Assembly: GCA_002298145.1 (NCBI GenBank) | Contig: DBMP01000017.1 | Location: 92,169 to 156,168 of the forward strand | Direction: 5' to 3' | Length of the DNA stretch: 64,000 nt | From: Spartobacteria bacterium UBA695 | Lineage (GTDB): Bacteria; Verrucomicrobiota; Verrucomicrobiia; Chthoniobacterales; Chthoniobacteraceae | Shown: positions 44,401 through 53,784 of the stretch, in pieces | Position numbering within the stretch: position 1 is the first letter of the stretch | How the letters are laid out: each line of letters begins with the position of its first letter | Made by a program: the position numbers and the translations under genes | Notes under the pieces: model-generated | What the model saw: only the letters and a program-made list of their open reading frames with translations | What the model was told of the DNA's origin: nothing | The model's database searches: none

Positions 44401-47400
44401 ATGACCTTCCCCTATCAAAACGAGCTTCCCGTTGTCTTGAAACCGCAACCGAAGCGCCCAGCTTCCGGCATGGCGTTGATTCTAGTCCTGACGTTCCTTG
44501 TCCTCATTTCCATGATGATCACCGCTTTTTTTTCAGCGGTCAAGACGGAGCTTTCCGGTGCGAACAGCTATGCCAGCAGTGCGTCGTCCAGGCAGTTGGG
44601 GGAATCCGCAGCGCAATTGTCGATGGGCATCATCCGCCAGGCCACCACTGCCACCAACGCATCCGGCAACCTCGCGTGGGCTTCGCAACCGGGGATGATC
44701 CGCACCTACGACGCTTCGGGCACTCCTCAGGCGTATTATAAACTCTATTCGTCGGATCAGATGATCGTCACAAGTTTCCCATTCAATCCCTCGGGGGAAT
44801 GGGATAGCGATTGGAACGGCAAACCGGCTCAATACACCGATCTCAATGCGCCCGTCATTACCGACAGTGGCACGAGCTACCCGATTCTCAATCCATCGGC
44901 TCTTTCAGCGGTCAAGGGCGGATCTATCTCAATCCCCTCAACCTTCAATTCCACCCAGTCCGTTTCGGCAATCAATAACAATGCTCCGATGCCCGTTAAA
45001 TGGATCTACGTGCTCAAAAACGGGCAGTTGACCACCCCGACCGGCATCGATTCGACGGGAAAAATCGCCTCATGGAACAGCTCGGCGAATTCCCCCTCCA
45101 ATTCCAACCCGATCGTGGGCCGCATCGCGTTTTGGACCGACGACGACACATGCAAAATCAACATTAACACCGCCTCGGGAGATGTCTGGTCCGATACGGC
45201 GCCGGATGCGGGCCAGCCAGGCAACCCAGGGTCTTTCTGGGATATTCCGCGCACCTATTCGCCATTTGAGAAGACCTACTTTGCCCAAAACCAACCGGCT
45301 AAAAATGAATTTCAGCGTTATCCGGGCCATCCGGCCACAACCTACCTAAGCGCCGTCTTCCCGAGCCTTACCGAAGCGGATATTTACCAGATCACCCCGC
45401 GGGTAGCCCCCGGGGGATCGGTCGGAGGCACCGTGGTTACCGGGAGCGCCATCACCATCGATACCAATCGTCTCTATTCATCCGTGGACGAACTGCTCTT
45501 CACACCCACGCTAACAGGGACGTTGCGTGACACCAATCCAGTGGTATCGGGAAGCGTCCTTCGATCCGCCGAATTCTTCCTTACGGCCCACAGCCGCGCT
45601 CCCGAAGTCAATCTTTTCAGCCAGCCGCGCATTGTGATGTGGCCGGTCAGTTCCAATACCACCTCCCAATACCGAACCCATTATGACAGTCTCATTGCCT
45701 ACTGCGGAACATTAAACGGCACTCCATATTATTTTCAACGCGGCGACAGCACCTCTGCAACGGCCGATCTGCCGCCCTCTGCTACCGCCACCGGCATCGG
45801 TCGCAATCGCGCATTGATCTCCTATTTGCGAAAACTGACCAGCCAGGCCATTCCCGGATTCGGCGGAACCTTTCTCGCCAAGTATCCGCAGGACCGCGAC
45901 GAAATTCTCACCGAAATCTTCGATTACATCCGCGCCACCAACGCTCAAGATCCCGTTTTCGTCGGGGGAAATACCTTTGCCATCAGCGGAACCGCTAAGG
46001 CTGGCGTCACCGGGCAGGGCCAGGTTATTCCGATCACCGATACCAGTCACGACGATTCCAATACCGAGACGCTTCGAGGCTTCGGGCGCTTCCCCACCGT
46101 ACGCGAGGCCACCCTTCTCTTTGTGGGAGTTGGTCAAACCGCCGTCCAGACCAGCGGATCAATTTACAAGAGCATCCCCCCCGATGCCAGCCAAAACCCC
46201 GCGACTGCCATTGCCAATGGCAAAACCCGGGTGCAAGCCGCGTTTCTGCTGAATTTGTTCGATCCCAGTCAGGGTTACGGCGTCTATGTTCCTAATTTCA
46301 AAGTGCGTGTCAGCAACCTTAATAACTTCACATGGAACAGCTCGGCCATGGGGTTCGCCTCCTCCGTGATAGTTCCCATAACCAAGTGTTACAACGGGCC
46401 GATCTTAGGGGGGTATATGGGGGCATCCACCTTTGCCGTGGCTTCTGGGACATCCGTGGTTAGCAATTACATCGATCTCAATACCGGCGGCACCTTCTCC
46501 TTCGCCGGTGGGGATGTCAAAGTGGAGATTCTGGACAGCACTGGGAACACCGTCTTGCAAACGGGCACCATCAACTTTCCTGCATCTGCCACTATATTTC
46601 CCGTTCCCCAGTTGGCGCCACAGCTTGTGGATTCCAACCTGCCCAACTACTATACCGACTTCCGAAGCCTGACGACTTCCACCAATAATTATTCGACTTC
46701 GGGCACTTTCGCGCGATTCACCGGGGCCTCCAACACGAGCGTCGGGGTAGGCAACAGCACCAGGATATTGCTATGCAGCCAGGATGTTGTGCGAAGCGTC
46801 GTGGCTAACACGGATTACCGTTTGATAGCCGCTCGGCAGGCCGTCCCCATCAGCTTTTTCAGCCCGGCCCAAAACTATTCAAACTCATCCGTCATGCAAA
46901 CACACAGTATTTCAGAGTGTGTCAACGGCGGTGCAGCATATCCCGCCGTCGGCTGTTTGTATGGGAAATTCGTTCCCGACGCGGATTACTATCAGCCCTA
47001 TAATAGCGCGCTTACCTTCACGGTCACCGGCACTGCTGCCGACAACCTTCAACTCAAAGTAAGTTCTCCAAGCTCCGGCCAACTCGCCTACGCGGGTCCC
47101 CGCGTTTTTGGAATGAGCAGCAGCAGTTGCGTCCCCGCCAACGGGGTTTACTCGGGCACCAACGCCACCACCACTTCGGGTTCCTTGAGCTATCCTCCGG
47201 GCGATTGGGATACAGGCATCTCATTCATCTCTGACGGCCCCTATATCAACAAAGCCGACGAGGGAAGCACCTATGCCATCACCAGTGGCAACCAATACCC
47301 ATACTACGACAATATCAATTATTCCCAAGGCGGCGGCGTTACCTTCTTCTCTCCAAATCGCCAGGTTCCCTCTCCGGTTATGTTCGGTTCATTGCCTACA

Positions 47401-48180
47401 GGTGTCTTCTCCAATCGCCCCTGGCAGACCCTCCTCTTCCATCCCGCTCCAGCCAGCACGTCGGGAACCCATCTCGGCGCTCATGCCCCCATGGATCACC
47501 TGATGCTCGACCTCTTCAATATGCCGGTCGTGGAACCCTATGCCATCAGCGATCCCTTTTCCACGGCGGGAAAGGTCAACCTAAATTGCCAGATTGTCCC
47601 CTTCACCTATATCAGCCGGAGCACCGGCTTGCGAGCAGTGCTGCGATCCGAACAACCTATGGTATTATCGAGTACTGACACTAGGAATTACAAAAGAGCG
47701 ACGAATTTTGGCTCGAAACGCAACTTTATCGATTTGGATGAAACGCTGAAAGGGGTTCAATCCCGATTTGATTCGAACGATATCTTCCGGTCGGCCAGCG
47801 AAATCTGTTCGCTCTATCTCGTACCTCAAGGGAAAGCCTACGCCAATATGGGAGCGTTTTGGACCGGCAATCTCCTCACCGGAGACAACGTCCGTGAACG
47901 GCCTTACGCCAACATCTATCCACGTCTGACCACCAAATCGAACACCTACACGGTTCATTACAAAGTACAGACTCTCAAAAAACTCAAAATGACCGCTTCT
48001 GCCCAATGGATCGAAGGCAAAGATGCCGTGACCTCTGAATACAGGGGTTCTTCGACTTTTGAACGCTATCTTGACACCGGAGATACTTCCATTCCTGACT
48101 ATGCAACGGCCCCCAACCCCGTCCCAATCGATGTCTTCTATCGCTTCCGGACTATCGAAACCAAGCAGTTTTCTCCTTAA
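44401..48180 (+). CDS. Verru_Chthon cassette protein A, cassette 2
   Basis: 1259 residues from ATG 44401; the longer frame overlaps C. A single hydrophobic segment (SGMALILVLTFLVLISMMITAFFSAVKTEL) near the start is like that of cassette 1 A, followed by a long exported region containing GRIAFWTDDDTCKININTASGDVW and the C-terminal KLKMTASAQWIEG and YRFRTIETKQF blocks. It ends the cassette; no 224-aa protein follows. Assignment by position and N-terminus. Confidence 0.85.
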   Translation: MTFPYQNELPVVLKPQPKRPASGMALILVLTFLVLISMMITAFFSAVKTELSGANSYASSASSRQLGESAAQLSMGIIRQATTATNASGNLAWASQPGMIRTYDASGTPQAYYKLYSSDQMIVTSFPFNPSGEWDSDWNGKPAQYTDLNAPVITDSGTSYPILNPSALSAVKGGSISIPSTFNSTQSVSAINNNAPMPVKWIYVLKNGQLTTPTGIDSTGKIASWNSSANSPSNSNPIVGRIAFWTDDDTCKININTASGDVWSDTAPDAGQPGNPGSFWDIPRTYSPFEKTYFAQNQPAKNEFQRYPGHPATTYLSAVFPSLTEADIYQITPRVAPGGSVGGTVVTGSAITIDTNRLYSSVDELLFTPTLTGTLRDTNPVVSGSVLRSAEFFLTAHSRAPEVNLFSQPRIVMWPVSSNTTSQYRTHYDSLIAYCGTLNGTPYYFQRGDSTSATADLPPSATATGIGRNRALISYLRKLTSQAIPGFGGTFLAKYPQDRDEILTEIFDYIRATNAQDPVFVGGNTFAISGTAKAGVTGQGQVIPITDTSHDDSNTETLRGFGRFPTVREATLLFVGVGQTAVQTSGSIYKSIPPDASQNPATAIANGKTRVQAAFLLNLFDPSQGYGVYVPNFKVRVSNLNNFTWNSSAMGFASSVIVPITKCYNGPILGGYMGASTFAVASGTSVVSNYIDLNTGGTFSFAGGDVKVEILDSTGNTVLQTGTINFPASATIFPVPQLAPQLVDSNLPNYYTDFRSLTTSTNNYSTSGTFARFTGASNTSVGVGNSTRILLCSQDVVRSVVANTDYRLIAARQAVPISFFSPAQNYSNSSVMQTHSISECVNGGAAYPAVGCLYGKFVPDADYYQPYNSALTFTVTGTAADNLQLKVSSPSSGQLAYAGPRVFGMSSSSCVPANGVYSGTNATTTSGSLSYPPGDWDTGISFISDGPYINKADEGSTYAITSGNQYPYYDNINYSQGGGVTFFSPNRQVPSPVMFGSLPTGVFSNRPWQTLLFHPAPASTSGTHLGAHAPMDHLMLDLFNMPVVEPYAISDPFSTAGKVNLNCQIVPFTYISRSTGLRAVLRSEQPMVLSSTDTRNYKRATNFGSKRNFIDLDETLKGVQSRFDSNDIFRSASEICSLYLVPQGKAYANMGAFWTGNLLTGDNVRERPYANIYPRLTTKSNTYTVHYKVQTLKKLKMTASAQWIEGKDAVTSEYRGSSTFERYLDTGDTSIPDYATAPNPVPIDVFYRFRTIETKQFSP

Positions 48181-48236
48181 ATATCGGGGAGGATTGGGTA
48201 TTTACGGGATGTGCCAGTTGCTTTCTTGACAGCGAG

Positions 48237-48919
48237 GTGGCCCGGATGGTGTATTCGCATCCGCTTTTCCTGGAGGCTGGAGAAAAAGAAGAAGTCATTG
48301 GGGTAAGCGGCTTTTCCTCGGAATTCACCCGGGACGGCAGCGGGATTGCCTCGCTGGACTTTTCCGTGCGCATCCAGCATGGCGGACGCCGGGAGACATT
48401 TTTGCTTGGCGCTCCCAACAGGGCGGCAGCAAGGGACAAGGAGATATTCTTCGCCCTTAAAGCAGCGGATGGGAGGAGGCCCTCCAACGATTCAAGGCCG
48501 CCGCGGCCGCTCCTATAAAAGCGGTCGCCACGGTCGGCAACCTGCTCCGGGATGTGCAATGCATTGCGGGGTTGCGACCCAAGACACTTGCCGATTCTTC
48601 CAAAGCCCTCAGGAAGATTGTTGCGGACATTTTTGAGATTGATGGCGGGCGGGAGAAATTCAACCCGCATACGGGAGGGAGACAGAACTGGGTTGGAAAG
48701 GTCGAGCGCCATCAAATTGGCGGACTTACCCCAGAGAAAATTCAAAGGTGAAAACTGGATTTTCTGAAGCAGGCCGGTGATGACCCCATCAAGCAGCGAC
48801 GCGCAAAAATCAGCGTGAACTACTTGCTGCGGCAGGCCAAAAGTCTTTTCTCAAAGAAGGCCATGCGATTTCTTACCGTCGAATTGCCCAGCCCTCTCCC
48901 CTTCGATGGGGGCCCTTGA
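48237..48919 (+). pseudogene. Broken tyrosine-recombinase-type integrase (N-terminal part)
   Basis: The plus strand reads SVRIQHGGRRETFLLGAPNRAAARDKEIFFALKAADG, then a frame change near 48467-48480 into WEEALQRFKAAAAAPIKAVATVGNLL and IGGLTPEKIQR. An in-frame TGA at 48749-48751 replaces the expected Trp, after which KLDFLKQAGDDPIKQRRAKISVNYLLRQAKSLFS and VELPSPLPFDG are still readable. This is the arm- and core-binding region of a site-specific integrase; the catalytic domain is gone. The antisense open frame at 48152-48745 is a shadow of it. A decayed mobile-element remnant, not functional. Confidence 0.75.
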
Positions 48920-48958
48920 GCTGTCGCTCCGGCCTCTCGTTCCGGGTTTCGGGGTGCC

Positions 48959-49108
48959 ATGAAAAAGATCAACAGCATTCATTCCATCCGCTCCTTCAAC
49001 CTCAAATCCAAGCAAGCACAGGATCTCCTGGTGCGTATCCGCCCCCGGAGCATCTCCAGCAAACCCAACCGCAACCATCGTTCCCGCAATCAAATGCTCG
49101 CCCGTTAA
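48959..49108 (+). CDS. Possible 49-aa basic peptide
   Basis: ATG 48959 to TAA 49108 encodes a 49-residue Arg/Lys/Ser-rich peptide (MKKINSIHSIRSFNLKSK...). It precedes the next gene by 5 bp. No similarity is recognised and codon use is not convincing, so it may be real or chance. Confidence 0.3.
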   Translation: MKKINSIHSIRSFNLKSKQAQDLLVRIRPRSISSKPNRNHRSRNQMLAR

Positions 49109-49113
49109 CCATC

Positions 49114-50271
49114 ATGAAAATCATCCTCATTCATCCCAATAACCGCTTGCGAACCGGCCTTCGCCGTTGGCTCGAAAAGCATACCAACCACGCCGTTTTG
49201 TTGGATACATCCAAGGTGTCCAATCTAGCCAAGGAGATCGCTTGTTATGAGCCTGATTTGGTTTTTCTGCCAGCCCCAGAAGCCGACAAGCCTGCCATCG
49301 CCTCCTTTGATCAAAGCGGTAAGTATTTTCCAAATCTGCTCTTTGTGCTGCTGCCAAAAACAAAAGACGCAATGCACTCCATCCCACAGCTGGTCGCCCA
49401 CGCGGAAAACCTGCTGCGGGAGCTTCCGCCGATTCCAATCCGGGAGCCCGAAGAGGGGAAGCTCATTGTTTTTGCCGATCCCGCCCTCAAATGTAAAAAT
49501 TCAGAGGAACCATCCTCCAATGGTTTTACAGATGAGGAAAACCACAATATCCAAACCATCCGATATATTCAGCAACTCCAAGTCGCGCTCAGCGACGAGC
49601 GCCATGCCAAAGCCAAACGCTATCTAGCCCTCCTGCGTCGGGATTACCGCCGGATACGGAATCTAGTTACCAGCGGGATTTGCTCGCGCGCGAGCCAGAT
49701 CGCTCTGCTCCGAGACCAGATTGGCCGTTGGATGACAGTGCTGGCTCATTATATTCCCGGCATCGAGTTGGAGCATTGCCCCAAGGCGCAGCCCATCTCT
49801 ACGGCGATCCGATACATTCATCATAGGATGCCAGCAACCTACCATTACCCGGTGGCTTCCATCCTCATGAACCAAATTGAGCAAGATATATGGGGACACA
49901 TATTGCAGGTGGTTGTCCCCAATGAAGCTGAACCCGATCCCGCCGGCCTTGAACTTCGTCTACTTGGAATTAATGAGTATCTCGCTCAGGTCACCGAAGC
50001 GCAGATATTCGCCTTTGAGCAATTCCTGGATCTGAACTCCGAGTTTCACACGACGGATCACCTTTCGCTTCGAACCCGCCAACGGCTCGCTACCTATTTC
50101 CGATTTTGGTGCTTGGATCTCATCTGGGCCGATGAAATCTCACTTCCGGTGATGGTCAAAGAGGTTCTTAACGGCGCACTGATACTGCCTAATACCCCGG
50201 TAGTCGCCCCTTCGTTCCGAAAGTTCCTCGAAATGATTGCCTCTTACGGGGAAAATCGACGGAGCTTCTAA
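49114..50271 (+). CDS. Unknown protein with receiver-like N-terminus lacking the phospho-Asp
   Basis: 385 residues from ATG 49114 (a longer frame from 48916 overlaps the small peptide). The first about 60 residues (MKIILIHPNNRLRTGLRRWLEKHTNHAVLL, then YEPDLVFLPAPE) have the layout of a response-regulator receiver domain, but the phospho-acceptor Asp of the usual PDLVxLD is replaced by Pro, and the acidic pair at the start is missing (HPNN). The remainder is largely helical and not recognised. No histidine kinase is next to it. It might be a phosphorylation-independent regulator; this is an inference. Confidence 0.55.
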   Translation: MKIILIHPNNRLRTGLRRWLEKHTNHAVLLDTSKVSNLAKEIACYEPDLVFLPAPEADKPAIASFDQSGKYFPNLLFVLLPKTKDAMHSIPQLVAHAENLLRELPPIPIREPEEGKLIVFADPALKCKNSEEPSSNGFTDEENHNIQTIRYIQQLQVALSDERHAKAKRYLALLRRDYRRIRNLVTSGICSRASQIALLRDQIGRWMTVLAHYIPGIELEHCPKAQPISTAIRYIHHRMPATYHYPVASILMNQIEQDIWGHILQVVVPNEAEPDPAGLELRLLGINEYLAQVTEAQIFAFEQFLDLNSEFHTTDHLSLRTRQRLATYFRFWCLDLIWADEISLPVMVKEVLNGALILPNTPVVAPSFRKFLEMIASYGENRRSF

Positions 50272-50346
50272 TAACCGCGTTGGCGGGCATGGCTGTCGCC
50301 ACCCGCCAATGCGTCAGTGATTCCAGCGAAAGAAGCCTTTATAAAT

Positions 50347-50535
50347 ATGATTTACTTAATTTGGTTTGCCGTTGCGCTCTGCATTGCAGGAAAAATCATC
50401 AAGCTGCTTTGGCGCCTGACACTAATCTTTCTGGCCGGAGTCGAACTCTGCACCATTGGTTTTGCCCTCTTCATCCTATGGTACTTTGGCTATGACGTTA
50501 AAAAGATCATTGCCGACCAAAGAGGGCGCGAGTGA
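50347..50535 (+). CDS. Small inner-membrane protein, unknown
   Basis: 62 residues from ATG 50347 with two hydrophobic segments (MIYLIWFAVALCIAGKII and LTLIFLAGVELCTIGFALFILWYFGY) and a basic end (KKIIADQRGRE). Two transmembrane helices are predicted by eye. No family recognised. Confidence 0.5.
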   Translation: MIYLIWFAVALCIAGKIIKLLWRLTLIFLAGVELCTIGFALFILWYFGYDVKKIIADQRGRE

Positions 50536-50921
50536 TTGTCCTCGCTCCCCCTTTGGAATTCCCCTCCACGCCGTAGGGGGGAACTCTGGGTTATTCTGAC
50601 TGTTTTCTGCTCTGCATAGGTCGGATAGGCGAGAATATTAATCCCCATGTAATTTTCCCTTGTCGTCTAGTTGATCTGCCCCAGAAAAGCCCGGATGAAT
50701 CCAAGTGTGTTGTGTTTCTATGTCGTCGATTAGTAAATCACGTTACCATCTTTTTCTCTCTGGATTGTGCCTTCTGAAGACTTTTATGGTGATCCAGCGG
50801 TGAAATTCGGATCACATCTTTAAATTTCGGCGTCCAGTTCCCGGTGGGGTGCCCTTCATCCCGCTGCAAAATTTTTCAAAGGATTGTCGTTTTGGATGCG
50901 TCTTAGGTGTTAAAAGAACGC
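50536..50921. other. Intergenic stretch upstream of the sigma-factor operon
   Basis: About 385 bp without a gene. A 7-bp perfect inverted repeat GTGATCC (50789-50795) / GGATCAC (50809-50815) lies about 110-130 bp upstream of the sigma-factor start and may be an operator; a C-rich/G-rich hairpin (CCCCCT ... AGGGGG) is near 50545-50580. No clear sigma-70 promoter is identified. Confidence 0.4.
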
Positions 50922-51467
50922 ATGGTCGTCCCCCCAAAAGACATCGAAACCGAGGAACTGGTGAGCTTGGCTCAAGGGGGCGACCCGGCGGCATTTAATG
51001 AACTGTTTGAGCGTTTTTACCCTATGATTTACGCCTTCTGTTACCGGGCCTGTCTGCACACGGCACAGGCGCAAGATCTTGCGCAGGAGACGCTCATCAA
51101 GGCCACGCGGTCCCTGGGAACTTACCGCCGCGATTCGTCGTTCAAGTCCTGGGTTTACCAAATCGCCACCAACACCACGCGAGATTGGCTGCGCAAACAG
51201 GCGCGGGAGGAACGTCTTGCCGAGGCTGCCGCGGATCAGTGGATTGCGGGCTCTCAGGGGCCGGAACCCGAGCATGCGCGCTTAGCTGAAGCGCTGGGAG
51301 GGCTGCCCGATGATTTGCGGCTGGCGATTGTGCTGACGTTTTACGAGGGGATGAGCCACGCGGAAGCGGCCCGGACGCTGGGCTGTGCAGAGACCACGGT
51401 TTCGTGGCGAATTTTCCGCGCGAAACAAAAACTGAAACACTTTCTTTCCCGGGAGGATCGGCCATGA
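50922..51467 (+). CDS. ECF-type RNA polymerase sigma factor
   Basis: 181 residues from ATG 50922 (a GTG at 50907 is an alternative). Region 2: NELFERFYPMIYAFCYRACLHTAQAQDLAQETLIKATRSLGTYR with the DLAQETLIK core. Region 4: GGLPDDLRLAIVLTFYEGMSHAEAARTLGCAETTVSWRIFRAKQKLKHFL. Region 3 is absent, as usual for extracytoplasmic-function sigma factors. Its stop overlaps the next gene by ATGA, so the anti-sigma-like membrane protein is co-translated. It probably reads an envelope signal and turns on this operon. Confidence 0.9.
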   Translation: MVVPPKDIETEELVSLAQGGDPAAFNELFERFYPMIYAFCYRACLHTAQAQDLAQETLIKATRSLGTYRRDSSFKSWVYQIATNTTRDWLRKQAREERLAEAAADQWIAGSQGPEPEHARLAEALGGLPDDLRLAIVLTFYEGMSHAEAARTLGCAETTVSWRIFRAKQKLKHFLSREDRP

Positions 51468-52045
51468 AAGACACGGATCTCCACAGACTGATGGGCAAAT
51501 TGACGGTTCCGCCCCTGGACGAAGCCGCGCGGGAAAAGGCGCGCTATCGGGCTGCGGTGGCCTTTGCCAATTCGCCCGCCACTCCTGCCCATGAGCCGTC
51601 GCCCATCCGGTGGCGAAAATATGCGGCCGTCGCCATGGCGGTGCTTTTCATTGCGATGGGTTTATGGGTAACCCTGCGCCCTCATTCCGCTCCCAATGCC
51701 GACGCTCAACTGCTCGCTGAAATGGAAAAGCTGTTTCCCGGGCAGCTCGATGGCGTGATTTGCTCCAACGGGAATGTGGACCTTGATATTGCGCAGAGAA
51801 CCTCCGGGGCGAACTCCAAACAGGCGTTGGCGCTTACGCTGCGACGAGGCAAGCAGATCGTGCGCGTGCTGGGATTTAGCGGACGGGAAGTGCGCGTGAA
51901 GTTGGGCGGAAAGCTGTGTGCTTTGGAGCCGCTGGTCACCGGCGATGGAAAGATCATCGTGCAGGGGACCGATTTTGTCTGGACGGGCTCCCAGCCGATC
52001 CATATCGCGGGCTATCAACTCGAAGCGCGGACCCTTTCGTTATGA
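51464..52045 (+). CDS. Membrane-anchored anti-sigma-like protein
   Basis: 193 residues from ATG 51464 (ATGA with the sigma factor). One hydrophobic helix at about 50-70 (YAAVAMAVLFIAMGLWVTL) divides a short cytoplasmic N-terminus from a periplasmic C-terminal domain. No zinc anti-sigma motif is seen, so it is not the standard ZAS type. The context and topology make an anti-sigma factor or sensor the best guess. Its stop overlaps the next start (ATGA at 52042). Confidence 0.65.
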   Translation: MKDTDLHRLMGKLTVPPLDEAAREKARYRAAVAFANSPATPAHEPSPIRWRKYAAVAMAVLFIAMGLWVTLRPHSAPNADAQLLAEMEKLFPGQLDGVICSNGNVDLDIAQRTSGANSKQALALTLRRGKQIVRVLGFSGREVRVKLGGKLCALEPLVTGDGKIIVQGTDFVWTGSQPIHIAGYQLEARTLSL

Positions 52046-52854
52046 ACCCGATAATACTAGGTACAGTGACTCTAATCATGTCCCTGGGAACAGTGCCTGT
52101 GAACGATAGCAAAACCCCGGCGTCGTTTGATGGGTTTGGCGGCACATCCGCGTCCATTGCGATCGAGATTTTGCCGGTAAGCCTCAACCTTTTGGCCCCG
52201 GTGGAAATCCGGGCCGACCTGTACCAAAAAGGGCAGACACTTTTGGCTCCCATCCAAAAAGAAATCGAAGTGGCCCAGCCTTCAGTATACGAAGGCTGCT
52301 TTGGTAATCCGACGTATGTGTTGCCGCTGATTTGCTGGCAACTGCCGATCCCGGAGGTGAAAAGAGAGACGCAATTTGTGGCCCGGTTGCGGACGAAATC
52401 CGGCGACGGTCCTTGGCTCTCCTCGGGACAGATTTATATCACGGCCTATCCCCGGGATTTCGTAAAAACAGCTCTTGCTGCTGTCTGCAAAGCCAGACCA
52501 CTGCGCCTTTTGGGCGAAAGCTCACGGCTCCACGCCTTTTTCAAAGCGCAGAACGTCCCATTCGAGACGGCGGGGGAGGGGCTCAATGCACTCCCCGCGA
52601 ATGGCGGCCCGGAGATTTATTTTATCGAATCCGACGCCGCCAACCTGACCGATTGGCTCGCCGCCAATCCCCATTGGAAGGGGAACCTCGTGGCTTTCTG
52701 TCCCGATGCGCCGCTGCTGTCCGGGGTGTTTGTCACCAGGCAGGACGGGTTGCACTTGGCAAAAGTCACGTTGCCGCTGCTCGACTCCCTTTCCTCCAAT
52801 CCCCGCAACCAAAAGACCTTTTTGGAAATCCTCGAAACAGTCAACCACCCGTAG
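52042..52854 (+). CDS. Unknown secreted protein of the sigma-factor operon
   Basis: 270 residues from ATG 52042, with a short hydrophobic leader (MNPIILGTVTLIMSLGTVPV) that may be a signal peptide. The first half (VEIRADLYQKGQTLLAP ... CFGNPTYVLPLICWQLPIPEV) looks like a beta-rich domain; the second half has no hit I can name. Coupled at both ends to neighbours (4-nt overlap upstream, 3 bp downstream to the CsgG-like gene). Confidence 0.55.
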   Translation: MNPIILGTVTLIMSLGTVPVNDSKTPASFDGFGGTSASIAIEILPVSLNLLAPVEIRADLYQKGQTLLAPIQKEIEVAQPSVYEGCFGNPTYVLPLICWQLPIPEVKRETQFVARLRTKSGDGPWLSSGQIYITAYPRDFVKTALAAVCKARPLRLLGESSRLHAFFKAQNVPFETAGEGLNALPANGGPEIYFIESDAANLTDWLAANPHWKGNLVAFCPDAPLLSGVFVTRQDGLHLAKVTLPLLDSLSSNPRNQKTFLEILETVNHP

Positions 52855-52857
52855 CTT

Positions 52858-53778
52858 ATGAAACGATTGCTTATCCTCTTATTCGCCCTTGCGGCATTGG
52901 CCCCGGCGCGCGCCGCGGAACCGCTCACCGCCGCCGTGCTCGATTTCCAAACCTCCGGCCCGGGGTTTGACAAAAAGGGAGCCGAAGCCGCCGTGCTGCT
53001 CAACGCCAAACTTTCCAGCGATCCCAACCTCATCCTGGTCGAGCGCCAGGAACTCGACAAGGTGTTTGGCGAACAGGAACTGGGGCTTTCGGGCAACGTC
53101 ACGCCTGAAACGGCGGCGAAAGTCGGCCAGCTTACCGGTGCGAAAGTGATTATCACCGGGCGGATCTTCGGGGCCGATAACAAATATTACGCAGTAGCCA
53201 AGATTATCGGCACCGAGACCAGCCGCGTTTATGGCGAAACGGCTCTGTTCTCTTCGCTGGACGCCCTGGACGGCGCGATGGATCAACTCGCGCCCAAGAT
53301 TCTCTCCACGATTGATAAACGCGCCGACACGCTGGTCGCCAAGGTCGAAGATCCGGCGGCCCGCATCGAGCGGCTCAAAAAACTGGTCGCGGGCAAAACG
53401 CTCCCCAGTGTCAGCGTTCAAATCGCCGAACAACACCTTTCCCGGGCCGTCGCGGACCCCGCCGCGCAAACCGAAATCAAATTCATTTTGCAGCAACTCG
53501 GCTTTGAAGTGGTGGACGCTTCCTCGGGCAAACCCTCCGATGTGGTGATCAGCGGCGAGGCATTCAGCGAGATGGCCGGACGCCGGGGCAACCTGGTTTC
53601 CTGCCGCGCCCGGGTGGAACTCAAAATCACCCGTCCCGCCACGGGAAGCCTGCTTTTGGCCGACCGCCAGACCGGCGTGGCCGTCGATCTCGCCGAAAAC
53701 ATGGCGGGCAAAAGCGCTCTTCAAAATGCCGCCGCGAAGTTGATCGACCGGATCGTCCCCGCAATCACCGCCCGTTGA
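52858..53778 (+). CDS. CsgG/LpoB-like two-domain secreted protein
   Basis: 306 residues, signal peptide MKRLLILLFALAALAPARA. The first domain (LTAAVLDFQTSG, ILVERQELDKVFGEQELGLSG, GAKVIITGRIFG) is of the CsgG/curli-assembly type, a fold shared with lipoproteins that form outer-membrane pores or activate envelope enzymes. Residues from about 170 make a second, similar-sized domain. The lipobox Cys is absent, so a pore role is uncertain. It is followed directly by three larger paralogues whose N-termini resemble the same CsgG motif (VEREEIQRIAAEH). Confidence 0.7.
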   Translation: MKRLLILLFALAALAPARAAEPLTAAVLDFQTSGPGFDKKGAEAAVLLNAKLSSDPNLILVERQELDKVFGEQELGLSGNVTPETAAKVGQLTGAKVIITGRIFGADNKYYAVAKIIGTETSRVYGETALFSSLDALDGAMDQLAPKILSTIDKRADTLVAKVEDPAARIERLKKLVAGKTLPSVSVQIAEQHLSRAVADPAAQTEIKFILQQLGFEVVDASSGKPSDVVISGEAFSEMAGRRGNLVSCRARVELKITRPATGSLLLADRQTGVAVDLAENMAGKSALQNAAAKLIDRIVPAITAR

Positions 53779-53784
53779 TCGAAC

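Noticed and set aside
48152..48745. Minus-strand open frame of 197 aa
   Set aside because: It is antisense to the integrase remnant, whose sense translation has recognisable integrase blocks.
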